Below, piece by piece: positions 21,663 through 32,790 of a stretch of 64,000 nucleotides of DNA; positions within the stretch are counted from its first letter, which is position 1, and each line of letters opens with the position of its first letter. The notes below the pieces were generated by a model. It was not told the origin of the DNA. It ran no database searches and saw nothing but the letters and a program-made list of their open reading frames with translations. The stretch covers positions 52,164,232-52,228,231 of the forward strand of contig OW387136.1 in NCBI GenBank assembly GCA_936440205.1, read 5' to 3'. A program made the translations under genes and the position numbers. This DNA is from Lepidonotus clava (taxonomy: Eukaryota; Annelida; Polychaeta; Phyllodocida; Polynoidae).

Positions 21663-22117
21663 ATGGCGGAGGAGGTAAAGACGTCTGCTGTGGTCGCTCC
21701 CACGGCGTCCCCGGAAAGCATGGACGACATGCACATCTCAGTCCTGGAATTACCCGAGTGTCGAGTGGAAACGGTGGTGGTTTACCNNNNNNNNNNNNNN
21801 NNNNNNNNNNNNNNNNNNNNNNNNNNNNNNNNNNNNNNNNNNNNNNNNNNNNNNNNNNNNNNNNNNNNNNNNNNNNNNNNNNNNNNNNNNNNNNNNNNNN
21901 NNNNNNNNNNNNNNNNNNNNNNNNNNNNNNNNNNNNNNNNNNNNNNNNNNNNNNNNNNNNNNNNNNNNNNNNNNNNNNNNNNNNNNCGAGTGGAAACAGT
22001 GGTGGTTTACCTGGATAGGGCCGAGATATGTCGGTCTTTGAGGACGTCGCTGAAAACGGGGGAGAACGAGGTGCTGCTGAAGCGTCTGTCGTCATGTGTG
22101 GACAAGGACTCCATCAG
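21663..22117 (+). CDS. F37C4.5-like (DUF4140/DUF4139) protein, coding exon 1
   Basis: ATG in context AACATGGCG; ends ATCAG/GTAGGG at 22117. Encodes MAEEVKTSAVVAPTASPESM, then VETVVVYLDRAEICRSLRTS, GENEVLLKRL and VDKDSIR. The VxVYxDRAE motif followed by GENE-V-L-LSS-DKDSIR is characteristic of the N-terminal DUF4140 domain of F37C4.5/MuiA-like proteins, whose biochemical role is unknown. A 200-base N gap lies inside. The flanks share 25 bases (24 identical), so the gap and one copy look like an assembly artefact: removing 225 bases keeps the frame and gives a normal domain. Confidence 0.85.
21787..21986. other. Assembly gap (200 N)
   Basis: Exactly 200 unknown bases. CGAGTGGAAACGGTGGTGG before the gap is repeated as CGAGTGGAAACAGTGGTGG after it, suggesting two overlapping allelic contigs rather than missing sequence. 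Confidence 0.9.
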
Positions 22118-23757
22118 GTAGGGGCTGGGGGAGGGGGAGAGATGCTGAGAGAGGGAGGTGGGGGGGGGGGGGAACAAGGACTCCATCAGGTAGGGGCTGG
22201 GGGAGGGGGAGAGATGCTGAGAGAGGGAGGTGGGGGGGGGGGGGGACAAGGACTCCATCAGGTAGGGGCTGGGGGAGGGGGAGAGATGCTGAGAGAGGGA
22301 GGTGGGGGGGGGGACAAGGACTCCATCAGGTAGGGGCTGGGGGAGGGGGAGAGATGCTGGGAGAGGGAGGTGGGGGGGGGGGACAAGGACTCCATCAGGT
22401 AGGGGCTGGGGGAGGGGGAGAGATGCTGAGAGAGGGAGGTGGGGGGGGGGGGGGACAAGGACTCCATCAGGTAGGGGCTGGGGGAGGGGGAGAGATGCTG
22501 AGAGAGGGAGGTGGGGGGGGGGGACAAGGACTCCATCAGGTAGGGGCTGGGGGAGGGGGAGAGATGCTGGGAGAGGGAGGTGGGGGGGGGGGGACAAGGA
22601 CTCCATCAGGGAGGGGCTGGGGGAGGGGGAGAGATGCTGAGAGAGGGAGGTGGGGGGGGGGAGACAAGGACTCCATCAGGTAGGGGCTGGGGGAGGGGGA
22701 GAGATGCTGAGAGAGGGAGGTGGGGGGGGGGGGGACAAGGACTCCATCAGGTAGGGGCTGGGGGAGGGGGAGAGATGCTGAGAGAGGGAGGTCGGGGGGG
22801 GGGGACAAGGACTCCATCAGGTAGGGGCTGGGGGAGGGGGAGAGATGCTGAGAGAGGGAGGTGGGGGGGGGGACAAGGACTCCATCAGGTAGGGGCTGGG
22901 GGCTGGGGAGAGATGCTGAGAGAGGGAGGTGGGGGGGGGGGGACAAGGACTCCATCAGGTAGGGGCTGGGGGAGGGGGAGAGATGCTGAGAGAGGGAGGT
23001 GGGGGGGGGGGGGGACAAGGACTCCATCAGGGAGGGGCTGGGGGAGGGGGAGAGATGCTGAGAGAGGGAGGTGGTGGGGGGGGGGGGACAAGGACTCCAT
23101 CAGGTAGGGGCTGGGGGAGGGGGAGAGATGCTGAGAGAGGGAGGTGGGGGGGGGGGGGGACAAGGACTACATCAGGTAGGGGCTGGGGGAGGGGGAGAGA
23201 TGCTGAGAGAGGGAGGTGGGGGGGGGGGGGGACAAGGACTCCATCAGGTAGGGGCTGGGGGAGGGGGAGAGATGCTGAGAGAGGGAGGTGGGGGGGGGGA
23301 CAAGGACTCCATCAGGTAGGGGCTGGGGGAGGGGGAGAGATGCTGAGAGAGGGAGGTGGGGGGGGGGACATGGACTCCATCAGGTAGGGGCTGGGGGAGG
23401 GGGGGAGATGCTGAGAGAGGGAGGTGGGGGGGGGGGCAAGGACTCCATCAGGTAGGGGCTGGGGGGAGGGGGAGAGATGCTGAGAGAGGGAGGTGGGGGG
23501 GGGGGGACAAGGACTCCATCAGGTAGGGGCTGGGGGAGGGGGGGAGATGCTGAGAGAGGGAGGTAGGGGGGGAGGGAAGGACTCCATCAGGTAGGGGCTG
23601 GGGGAGGGGGAGAGATGCTGAGAGAGGGAGGTGGTGGGGGGGGGGGGGACAAGGACTCCATCAGGTAGGGGCTGGGGGAGGGGGAGAGATGCTGAGAGAG
23701 GGAGGTTGGGGGGGGGGGGGACAATGACTCCAGAGGGAGGTGGGGGCTGGGGAGGGG
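22098..23757 (+). repeat. Splice-donor minisatellite, about 23 units of about 70 bases
   Basis: The unit is GGACAAGGACTCCATCAG (the last exon 1 bases), then GTAGGGGCTGGGGGAGGGGG, then AGAGATGCTGAGAGAGGGAG and a G run of variable length (about 8-13). The first unit is the real exon/intron junction; later units repeat it throughout the start of intron 1. Two units read CATCAGGGAGGGG and so lack the donor GT. The final unit is degenerate. Open frames across this array are artefacts of its period. Confidence 0.95.
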
Positions 23758-23823
23758 GAGTTTCATGTGTTTTTGTCGACAAAATTAGGCAACATTAACC
23801 TGCAGCTATCCGTGGTAGGGTGA
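23758..23823. repeat. Fragment of the CCCTACCACGGATA MITE
   Basis: GTTTTTGTCGACA, AACATTAACCTGCAG and TATCCGTGGTAGGG match the right part of 13978-14331. It abuts the end of the donor minisatellite. Confidence 0.65.
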
Positions 23824-24299
23824 AGTTGGTCCAAGGTGCTGGTTTGAAATATATCAATAAGTGTAATACTAGTCAGCAATCAACCTATCACTGGATAAAC
23901 TATTCTTTGTTTAACATTAGAGATTATTACACTTCATGTTGATCACTTATTATATGTACCTGTGAAGAGTTAGATCTAGTCTGGTAGTCCAATAGTAATA
24001 GTCTTAGTTGTAGCTTAATGTATCTTACTACTACTAGCCCTAACAACAGAGAAGAGATAAGCAATGCTCTGATAGCAGTACTAAGCTTCAAGCTGGACTC
24101 ACTTCCAGGTGCTACTTCCCACATTAAGATTGTTTTATGATATATCACTGTTATCACCTTCACTGAGGCACAAGATCAAATGAAAATAACTCGGTGTTTG
24201 TCAGTAAAAGTTCTACTACTAGTAGTAGTACTACTACTTACTATGCCTGCAGAAAAGAAAAGAGAAAGACCGCAATTGTTACCCATTTCCAGCAGAGTA

Positions 24300-24345
24300 G
24301 CCCCCCCCCCCCCCCCCCCCCACCTCCCCCACCTCCAGGGCAGGG
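24300..24345. repeat. Poly-C tract
   Basis: Uninterrupted C run of about 21, then CACCTCCCCCACCTCC. Confidence 0.9.
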
Positions 24346-24518
24346 GTGCAAGCTAGCCCCTTGCCTAGACTGTAGTGATGTCCAAGTCCGCTAGGTCTTC
24401 AAACTATTATGCAAGCGGTAACAAGGTCATGAAAGGACTAATAGCCCCCCTGACTCAGCCCGCTCAGCTGGCGGTTCATTGAGGGGCGTGTCGCCTTCAC
24501 CCAGGCGACGGGCCAAGG

Positions 24519-24890
24519 TAAACAATCTTACTCGGGAGTTTCTTTTCACGTTGCGCTCAGTGAAATGACTTGAGCTGCAGATCTGGGCTACTTTTCTAGG
24601 ACACGAGACTCTCCAAAACTTACCTCTACTGTCTCTAGAATGATATTTATAAATGGATGGGTTAATAGAATCGTTAGGCTAGAATCACAATGATAGACTA
24701 AGTAAACAATTTTACTCGGGAGTTTCTTTTCACGTTGCGCTCAGTGAAATGACTTGGGCTGCAGATCTAGGCTACTTTTCTAGGACATGAGACACTACTA
24801 GCTCTAGAACTCTAGCACCGCATACACACTTGGTCCGTAGGGGTAGAAACCCTCCATAGCTTACATCCACGGCCTCTAGAATGATGAAAG
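24519..24890. repeat. Direct duplication, two units about 183 bases apart
   Basis: GTAAACAAT-TTACTCGGGAGT, TTCTTTTCACGTTGCGCTCA and GGCTACTTTTCTAGGACA occur at 24519-24605 and 24702-24788. Both are followed by CTCTAGAATGAT after a shared spacer. Confidence 0.8.
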
Positions 24891-26351
24891 ATGGGACCCA
24901 GGGTATTTTAATAATGTTAGAATTTCATTATTTTTATCCCCTTTATAGATTTGCCATCCAAGCGTTTCTACTGTAATGATATTTGAATGAGAGTTGCATC
25001 ATTTATTGAATCAGTGAAGCGCCTATCCGTGGGAAAACATTAGAACTATTGAAATCCTAATTAAGATCCGATCAATCAATGTCTTGATCCAAGCCTGATT
25101 TTGATAAATATGTGTCATAGAGCGTTTCCACTCAAGCTCAAAAGAGTTACTCATTCAACCCAAGTGACCCAGTGAGCTCAAATAAGAGGCACAAATATAA
25201 TTATCATTTGAAGAGTGGTTAACTTAAGTACATTTGATTAGCGAAGCACATCCCAATTCATGTTTTTTGCTCACATTCTTTGAGAGTATCAATATAGATT
25301 TATCTTCTTTTTTTTATCCCTAGATCCACTCACTTGAGCAGTAGCATCCATGCAACGCACTTCTTAGCCACGTTCTCATTCAATATATATTTATCGGTCT
25401 GACATAACATCCGTTTTAGATATGCCCTAGATTTTTCACAATCTCCACAACCCTGATTCACTGCTAATTGTGTAATCTGATTTGCGGTCCCCAGCCTCTG
25501 ACTAAAATAAAAACTAAAACCGTCAGCAGTTGATAACAAAACAAATTATTCAACTCACGCAATCATGCGTGCCAAAGCTCCATTGTGTTAAACTGTCATG
25601 TTCCGTGTTAGCTCCTCCTCTAAAACCACTCTAAATCCTGTTGATTAAAGCAATCAGATACAGTTACAGTGAACAGGATAGGGATGAGACTTTTTGCCCC
25701 CGGAGGGGGGGGGGGGGGCACTGACTCTTTGATACGCTGGTCCCCGTGCCTCAAACTCACGCTATCGCTGTACGTCATGAATGAGCGCAGGTACAAGCTA
25801 ACGCTGAGTTAGCCAAATTTTGGCTAACTCGGCGTCACATGACCACTTCTCGACCAATCAGATCCCTGGAAAAAATGGCCTCTACCTGCACTCTCTCCTG
25901 CCGAGTCCCCCAGCTGAGAGAGAAGGGGTACCAGCATAACTCTTTGAGGGTTATATTGTTCTTTCTAGAAAAATATAACGAGTATCAAAAGTCCCACTTT
26001 TGTAAATTCTTAGGGGGCATTTTTGGAAAGTCGTAGGGGTTGATGATTATATCTTAGGAATTTTCTGTGATTCTATTGCGGGAATGGCCCCCTCTAGGTC
26101 ATCCTTATGGCGGGAATTAAAGTCGTCCCGCATGCCTAGGGAGAACCCTGAAGTTACTACCCACTGCCAAGCTACCGCCCCTGCTTTTCGTGACTGACCG
26201 CTCCTGAATTTCAGTTGACCACCCCCTATTTTTTTGGGGGACACAGATCAGGGCCCCCAAAATCAGGATGTGTCAATACTAGAAAATGAACAGAAATCAC
26301 CAAAGCTGCTTAGATATACTTCTGATTTCATAAGTGTTTTGGGGGGTGAAA
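24891..26351. other. F37C4.5-like intron 1, unassigned part
   Basis: No exon or clear element recognised. There is a G run near 25705 and a G/C-richer segment 25740-26240 without supported coding. Confidence 0.4.
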
Positions 26352-26665
26352 CAGGGTTCGAAATTAACGTCAGCCCGTCAGCCCCAGGCTGATATTTGTT
26401 GAGCAGGGCTGACAATTTTTGGCAAAAATATCAAATTATCAGCCCGGATGGCTGAGAGTTTTTTTGGGGGTAATCTTCATTTTTTTTTGCATTCTGTTTG
26501 ACTGAATGCTTATCTGAATATTACCCCATCACTTATCATAATGATCATATTTTCAAGATTTTTGCAATACAAAATTCGGGCTGATAGTTTTCTGTCAGGG
26601 CTGACGTTTTTTCAAGAATGTCAGCCCTGATGGCTGATGTCCAAAAAAGTTAATCTCGAACACTG
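26352..26665. mobile_element. hAT-like MITE with CAGGGTTCGAAATTAAC ends
   Basis: Left CAGGGTTCGAAATTAACGTC; right GTTAATCTCGAACACTG (26649-26665), inverted with two mismatches. GTGAAA flanks both sides. The interior holds GTCAGCCC/GGGCTGA words in both orientations. Confidence 0.78.
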
Positions 26666-27689
26666 GTGAAAAAAGTAGTAATAAGGTCAAATTTTAAGTT
26701 ATTGCCACTGAATTGTTCTCTGGATGCAGTTCACCACCACCGCTTATTTGCCTAAAAAGTGGTTGACCGCCCCTCAATTTTGACATTTACCGTCCCCAAT
26801 CCGCGTATCCGCTTGGCAGTTGGTACTTTTTCAAGCCCAAGTGCCCCCCCCCCCCCTCCTCCCGGGATTTTTGGGATGCATTCCTCGCATGGATGCGTTG
26901 ACAACTGTCCTGAATAACAAATGAATTTAAAAGGAAAAAAAAGTGAATGATTATCAAGTGAAATAGTGCTTCCTTTAATGTTGTCATATTAGAGGGTAAT
27001 TAGTGAATAATAAGAAGGAGTTTTTTTGTGGTTTTGATTAACGACGGCCAGTTTTTATCTTTCTGAAGTATGTGTGTCAAGAAAAGTACATTCACTGACT
27101 CTCATATGGCCAATTTATGGGAGAAAACAGAGACATAACATTGGAAAAAAAAGACAGGTACTTTTAGGAATGTTAATTACGCTTTATTTACATAATGTCA
27201 AGCATTCTTTTGCAGTGATATAATACCAGGGATCACGCAAGGCATTTACATCTTGTAGCCATACACATTTTTGTCGCCATATATTAAAAAAGCGAAAAAT
27301 AATATACGTTTCCAAAATAAAAAATAAAAAAATTTAATGATCTACAGATTTTACCTGTTTACAGTTACACTGATGGCAAAAAATAGAAGATTGAAATGAT
27401 AATCTAATTTCTTTGACATAGAATTTAACAAAATTCGGAGTTTAAGGATTAAAAAAAAAAAAAAAGAATTAGGGCCCAAATACACTTTCTCAGACAATCC
27501 TGTCAGTCCGCCTACATGGGTTAGTACCCCATCGAGCTTGTTTTAATGCTCTAATTAATTAAGTCGGAGGTGTCAGAGTACAAGAATAGGCAGAGCCGCT
27601 CTGCCCTTGCACCTGACACTGTCCGCCTGGACGGTGAAAGAAGCCACATGGTAGGTAGGGGGCGGGGTAACTTCCACGTAAAGTTGGCA

Positions 27690-28015
27690 GGCCGGTTTGT
27701 TTGTTTGTTGGGTTAGTTAAACATCCCGCCAACCCTTCTGGGTTCTTTTACCAGACTCCACAAGGTAAAGCTTTGCAGCTAGTTTTATGCCACATGGGCG
27801 GTGACCGAATCTATGACATGATTCAGGAGAAACCCACCACCGGGTTCGATACCCTTCTCTTTTCTGAGAGTGGCAAGGGGTAGTTTGATGACCCTGTTTG
27901 GGGCACCTTTTAGTTGTCTCTTACGACAAGCAGGGATACTGAGGAAACGTTCTTTCCAGGGAACTCCAACAGGAGCCCCTCACCCTGCCTTGGTCCCCCA
28001 CGGATCCAGGAATGG
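27690..28015. repeat. Dispersed repeat resembling a SINE
   Basis: GTTTGTTTGTTGGGTTAGTT at the start and CTCTTACGACAAGCAGGGAT near the end resemble molluscan SINE-type repeats as I recall them. It shares the AGCAGGGATACTG word with the (ACTC)n SINE family here. No second copy lies in the window. Confidence 0.4.
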
Positions 28016-28857
28016 AAAGAAGGGGGGGGGGGGCGGGATGCAACAAACATGAATGTATGGTGGGGAGGGGGTGCCCACAAACATGATTAATCATTATACA
28101 GCCCCCCCTACCCCCACCCCCACTCTCGATCCACTACCGAGTTGGCCCTGTATTGTGGAAGGGGGTACTTTAGTGTAAAGTAATCCATGTACACCTGGCC
28201 AAGAACATCTCTCTGCACGGTCAGACTGGCTGCCATCGACTAGTCAACATCACTCAGAGTCAGGTATTAGGGTCGGGTGGTAGTGCCAGGCAAAGTGTAT
28301 ACAGGAATTACAAAAATACTTTCGAGACTAGAATATTGATGTGAATATTGGTTGAAAATTTGCTGTCAATATTAGTTAGAAATTGGGGGCTGTGCCCCCA
28401 CACCCCACTTTTTCTTTCCTTTTTTTTTTTTTTCCAATTTTTAAATATTCTTATTAATTGCCCCATAAACACTGACCGACCTAATACAAACAATAGGGGA
28501 TTATTTTCTATCAACACGTTGACCACTGAGGTGATTCCGTCAGACCGTGTACCTCTCCCCCTGCACTCCGACACCGGGGTGGTCCTGGGTGGGGCGGGGA
28601 CCTGGTTCCCTAACCTGGGTAGAGGGATTGGTGGGGGGGGGGGGGGTCTTGAACAGCTGTTTCTTCAGCTTAGGACACTCGGTTCAAGATTAGGGCTGCG
28701 GTAGGAGTGGTGTATTCGGTGTATTACAGCGTGTTTCTGATAACCAGGGGTTGGATGGCAGCTGCCACGGTACCCCCACTCCCTGGCTTACCTGATACGC
28801 ATCAGATATCGCATACGATTGTGGAGAAAGGGGTACTTCTGAGTTCTCCACAAATTG

Positions 28858-28985
28858 TCTGCATGTCTGCGAAAATTAAAAAAAGGGACCATTTTTATCC
28901 ATGAAATTTGCGAAAATTGAAAAAAAAGGGGTCTGTCTTCATCCATAAAATTTTCGAAAATTGAATAAAGGCTCCATTTTCGACA
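28858..28985. repeat. Three degenerate units of about 50 bases
   Basis: GCGAAAATTAAAAAAAGGG, GCGAAAATTGAAAAAAAAGG and TCGAAAATTGAATAAAGG each follow an ATCCATAAAA-type or similar stretch. Confidence 0.55.
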
Positions 28986-29048
28986 TGGAGTGAATAGGTC
29001 ATAGGAGGATAATATGCATAGTTTTAGTTCGCGCTTTCTGAAAAAAGG

Positions 29049-30143
29049 GTGTGTAATTCAGGCCCCAAAAATGGGTCTTTTTTTAAGTCACTAGGTGTCA
29101 ACAGGAAACTAGTCAAATGGCTGGAAAGCTATTTGGGTAACAGAAGAATTCGAACCAAATTTAATGGCCTGATATCTGATGAACACAATATAGGGATAGG
29201 AGTACCACAAGGCTCGACCTGTGGACCGCTACTTTTTATCACCTATATTAACGACTTAGTAACTAGCCTAAATAATCCTAATGTTAAAGTACTGCTCTAT
29301 GCTGATGACGCTGTCCTGTTTACGCGGGGCACAAATATTGAAACCATTAAAACTGAACTACAAAGTGCAGTTACCAACGTTGCAAATTGGTGTAAACTGA
29401 ATGGTTTGATAATAAATAGTATGAAATCAAAGACAATGTTATTTAGCACACGAACTATGTTAAACAAAGTAGCGGGAATGACTATATCCATAGGAGACGT
29501 AGATTTGGATATGTGCCACTCATACAACTATCTAGGTATCATCTTTGATGAATGTATGACTATGAAAAGCCATCTGAGTAGTCTCAATCGTAAATTTGCC
29601 CAACGTATTTTTAAATTAACAAAATTAAAGAATTATGTTAACAAGAAGACCCGACTATTAATTTACAAACAAACCATTTTACCAGTTGTTGAATACTCAG
29701 ATATCATGCTCTATTTACTAAACATGCATGAACAGGCTAAACTACAGCGTATGCAGAACAGGGCCTTACGGATCTGTTTGGAGATACCGCGCCCTATTGA
29801 TTGTAGTACTCGTGATCTGCATTCCTTAAGTAATTTAGATACCCTCGAAGACCGTAGACTCATCCACCTTTTGACATTAATGTATAAGTATAGTCATGAT
29901 GACCAGAACCCTGATTGGATTCTGACGGACTTTAGGCAAACAAGACGACACACTTCGATATGTTATAAAACTGAAATTGTACACTTGAATATATATAGAA
30001 GTAGCCCATATTATGTAGGGGCAAAGCTCTGGGATGATATCCCAGAGCATGTGAAATCATCATCAAACAAACTAGACTTCCAGAAAAATCTCAAAATATG
30101 GATCAAGGCAAACAAAGTAGATGAGAATGAACTGTCTATATAG
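29049..30143 (+). CDS. LINE reverse transcriptase, C-terminal part
   Basis: The frame is 364 codons; the LINE-derived part starts near residue 12 (FKSLGVNRKLVKWLESYLGN). It shows IGVPQGSTCGPLLF (RT motif B region), VLLYADDAVLF (catalytic YADD, about residue 83), LNGLIINSMKSKTMLF and YNYLGIIFD, then the thumb and the C-terminal helical region (RMQNRALRICL). This order fits Jockey/CR1/Rex-type LINE RTs; I cannot choose among the clades. The N-terminal endonuclease and the first half of RT are missing, so the copy cannot move by itself. It lies in intron 1 of the F37C4.5-like gene, same strand. Confidence 0.88.
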   Translation: MCNSGPKNGSFFKSLGVNRKLVKWLESYLGNRRIRTKFNGLISDEHNIGIGVPQGSTCGPLLFITYINDLVTSLNNPNVKVLLYADDAVLFTRGTNIETIKTELQSAVTNVANWCKLNGLIINSMKSKTMLFSTRTMLNKVAGMTISIGDVDLDMCHSYNYLGIIFDECMTMKSHLSSLNRKFAQRIFKLTKLKNYVNKKTRLLIYKQTILPVVEYSDIMLYLLNMHEQAKLQRMQNRALRICLEIPRPIDCSTRDLHSLSNLDTLEDRRLIHLLTLMYKYSHDDQNPDWILTDFRQTRRHTSICYKTEIVHLNIYRSSPYYVGAKLWDDIPEHVKSSSNKLDFQKNLKIWIKANKVDENELSI

Positions 30144-30493
30144 ATAACTGATAGAGTGGAGAGCTTAACTGAGCCTACCATTGACACTACTACTATGACG
30201 CTTGTATTTTTATATGATTACTAAATGATTGATCGTTACTGTCATTATTATTGCTGTCATTGCTGTGCATGTTAATAATGGACGCTATGTACTATGTGGT
30301 AATGCGGTTCTGATGTATACTTATTTCTTGTATGAATTTACTTAAATTGAACTATTTATATGAAATTACTGGAAGTAAAGCTTAACTGAGCTTACAGGCC
30401 AGCGTCTCATATTATATATTGTATTTAAACTTGAAGTATTGTATATAACACACTTACATGGAAGAACATCAACTAGATGAATGTGGTTAATAA

Positions 30494-30524
<31 letters not shown>
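29055..30524 (+). mobile_element. 5'-truncated non-LTR retrotransposon (LINE)
   Basis: A reverse-transcriptase 3' part, about 340 bases of untranslated sequence, then a poly-A tail of about 29 bases (30496-30524) preceded by TTAATAAATA. Endonuclease and the first RT motifs are absent, the usual 5' truncation of LINE insertion. The uninterrupted frame and clean tail indicate a fairly recent insertion. Confidence 0.9.
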
Positions 30525-30526
<2 letters not shown>

Positions 30527-30897
30527 TTAAAAATCCGGGAAAAGGGGTTATTTTTGTAGACTGGAGAACACTGATGGGTTCCCACTTATTTGGTGGAGCG
30601 GGGGTACCGGGGCAGCTACATACGTTTCTGCGTCTGTGCACCCGCTTTATCCGTAGATTGATATGTCTTCAACTATGTATTAACATTTTATGATTGAAAG
30701 ATAAACTGCAGAGTCAGTTGCATACATTTCCGATAATATGTATCCACTAGGTGCATGGGAAACAAATCGTTATTTCAGACACCAGGGAAGGCTTCAGGGG
30801 GAATTTGATTTTTTTTAATGTAAAACGTGCGCTCCCAGAGGAGGCGCCGGGACTTTTTTTTAATATAGCCCCCCCCCACACTCCTACCGCTTTAAGG

Positions 30898-30916
30898 ATT
30901 CCTGGATCCGCCCTTG
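30898..30916. repeat. End fragment of the CCTGGATCCGCCCCTG MITE family
   Basis: TTCCTGGATCCGCCCTTG matches the right end of the complete copy at 37380-37530. Confidence 0.5.
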
Positions 30917-30974
30917 GACACTTATATCCTTGCAGGGCTCACGGAATTCTGAGTGTAGGACACCCAGCCTGTGA

Positions 30975-31372
30975 CTTTGGGGGTACCAGGGTGGAGCTAC
31001 TAGCTGCTCCTAGGAAGAATATAGGCTGCCAGTAGCCCCAGCTTATTGTAAAAGGTGACAATAGGGGAGACCCAGCACTGGCCAAGTGGTTCATTGGGTT
31101 TGATTCCTGGTTCATTAAGTTAGATTCTCGGTAAGTGTCTGGGTTCACTAAGGGATGAGGTGCAGCAAAAATTATGTCCAAGTTTAGATCCCCTGCTGTA
31201 TGCTTGCTTGCCCTGTCACCCTCATCTCATTAGATACGATCACCAAAGGCTGACAAAGTCAAAACACATATCTGAAAAGTCAGAATTAGTCCTAACTCTT
31301 TTTTTTCGCAGTGAAAATGACCCTGGCTGTTGGTACATCAAAAAACATCCAACACTCACTCGCTCACTTTTG
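30975..31372 (+). mobile_element. SINE-like element with (ACTC)n tail, copy 2
   Basis: The sense strand reads GGGGTACCAGG, GGAAGAATATAGGC, TGGCCAAGTGG and GGGTTTGATTCCTGG (a tRNA B-box-like word), GTTCACTAAGGGATGAGG, GAAAATGACCCTGGCTGT, and ends CACTCACTCGCTCAC. The A-box-like and B-box-like words are only a few bases apart, so this is not a plain tRNA head. Confidence 0.7.
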
Positions 31373-31734
31373 GTTTTCCTGGTCTCCCCCCCCCCCCCCT
31401 CCCCCCCCTCCCCCCTCAGACCCCCTCACCCATCAGTATCCCCCTCTCCCCGTGACCACCGACATGAACCACATGGCCCCTCTGTGGAAACAACCAGACA
31501 TTGGCCAACTGGGATCTGTTCTGATCGTAAACATTGTCACAGTTCAACCCAGAATAGGGTGTTGATTTGTAGTGGTTGTAATGGCTGCTATCGCATCTAT
31601 ACGTTTAGATAATCGTGTTTTTACATGCTCCTCATCAATGGTCTGTACACATAAACCATAAGTTAAAAAAAACTAAGCATAATGGTCTATCATTCATGGA
31701 TTCCAAAATCTTTAGGGGCCTATCCGTTCTCTAA

Positions 31735-31800
31735 CCCTGCCCTGCCCTGCTCTGGCCATCCCTGCCTTACCTTGCCCTGCCTTGCTCTACCCTGACCTTT
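31735..31800. repeat. CCCTG/CCTTG pentamer repeat
   Basis: About twelve 5-base units such as CCCTGCCCTG and CCTTGCCCTG, with substitutions. Confidence 0.75.
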
Positions 31801-32189
31801 TGCCTTTGGCTTCCTTTAATTAAGGCCCTATTACACTACTCGACTTCAAGCTGCGATATATCTAAAGTAATCAAACCCCAAGACATATTCCACCAGAATT
31901 CTGAAACAAGTTTTCAGGGATGTAGGTTTTTAGATTTCATTTGATTTCAGATCTGTCCATGTCATTGCGTTAAATTCAAAAATAAATTTGCCACATCACA
32001 TTTCATAGCAATTTCTAAGGTAGTTTTCTTTCTGGAATTTCAGATTGGTAAAATTAATCCCGACTTAGATCCCTAAGTGTTGAGTGTACCCCAGCCTCTC
32101 GATCCATGTATAATCTATCAGAGTCGGACCATCTGTTGGGGGCTGGTATGGCCGACAAGTAGAGGTTTTTTACTGGGCTGAATTCCAAA

Positions 32190-32475
32190 TTGTAAACACC
32201 CACACAGCAACAACATTGTCCACTCCCCCCAACCCCCTCCGCCCGTAGTCAGGTGCTCCATTCCAGAGTCAGATGTATATATAGATAGATAGGTAAAGAT
32301 ATAATGTATATAAATGTATATCTGGTCTATATTAGGGTTTTTACGGTTGTGGTTTTTGTCGTCCTACATTCAGTAAACACCCACTCGGCCCGCAGGTCCC
32401 CGAGGCCAGGACTTGATTCAGTCAGGTGCCTCATTTCAGAGTCAGATGAGACATATATAATAAATATATATGTAT
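32190..32475. repeat. Direct duplication, about 178-base spacing
   Basis: GTAAACACCCAC, GTCAGGTGC and CAGAGTCAGATG, followed by TATATA runs, appear in the same order at 32193-32285 and 32371-32465. Confidence 0.6.
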
Positions 32476-32570
32476 TAGGTATGTTTTGGTTACAAGAGGT
32501 CATGGGATTTATAGTATTATACACGTTATGGTTCACAGCTATATGTATAACCTTTTTAAATGCACAGTAG

Positions 32571-32790
32571 TGTATGTGTGTGAGTGTGTGAGTGTTTGCG
32601 GGCATGCATGTGTGTGAGTTTGTGTATTTGTATTTGTGTCTGTGTCTGTGTGTATGTGAATGTGTTTGTGTGTGTGTGTTTGTGTATGTGTGTTTGTGTG
32701 TGTGTGCATGTGTGTGTGCCTGTGTGTGTGGTGTGTGTCTATGTGTCTATGTGTGTCTGTGTCTGAGTGTGTCTGTGTGTATCTGACTGT
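32571..32790. repeat. (TG)n-rich microsatellite
   Basis: About 220 bases of TGTGTG with GTGTTT, GTGTCT and GTGAG variants. Confidence 0.9.

Noticed and set aside
22098-23757. CRISPR array
   Set aside because: Units are contiguous without unique spacers, and the genome is an intron-bearing animal's. The same applies to the 25-base array at 40798-41010.
22007-23782. Many overlapping Pro-rich or Gly/Arg-rich open frames on both strands
   Set aside because: They follow the period of the splice-donor minisatellite, end at the same repeated words and overlap on both strands. No unit is under visible coding constraint.
27690-28015. Assigning this repeat to the (ACTC)n SINE family
   Set aside because: Only one short word (AGCAGGGATACTG) is shared; the rest differs.
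31311-31612. Proline-run open frames
   Set aside because: They arise from a poly-C tract next to a SINE copy.
32571-32790. Cys/Val-rich small proteins
   Set aside because: They are translations of a TG microsatellite.
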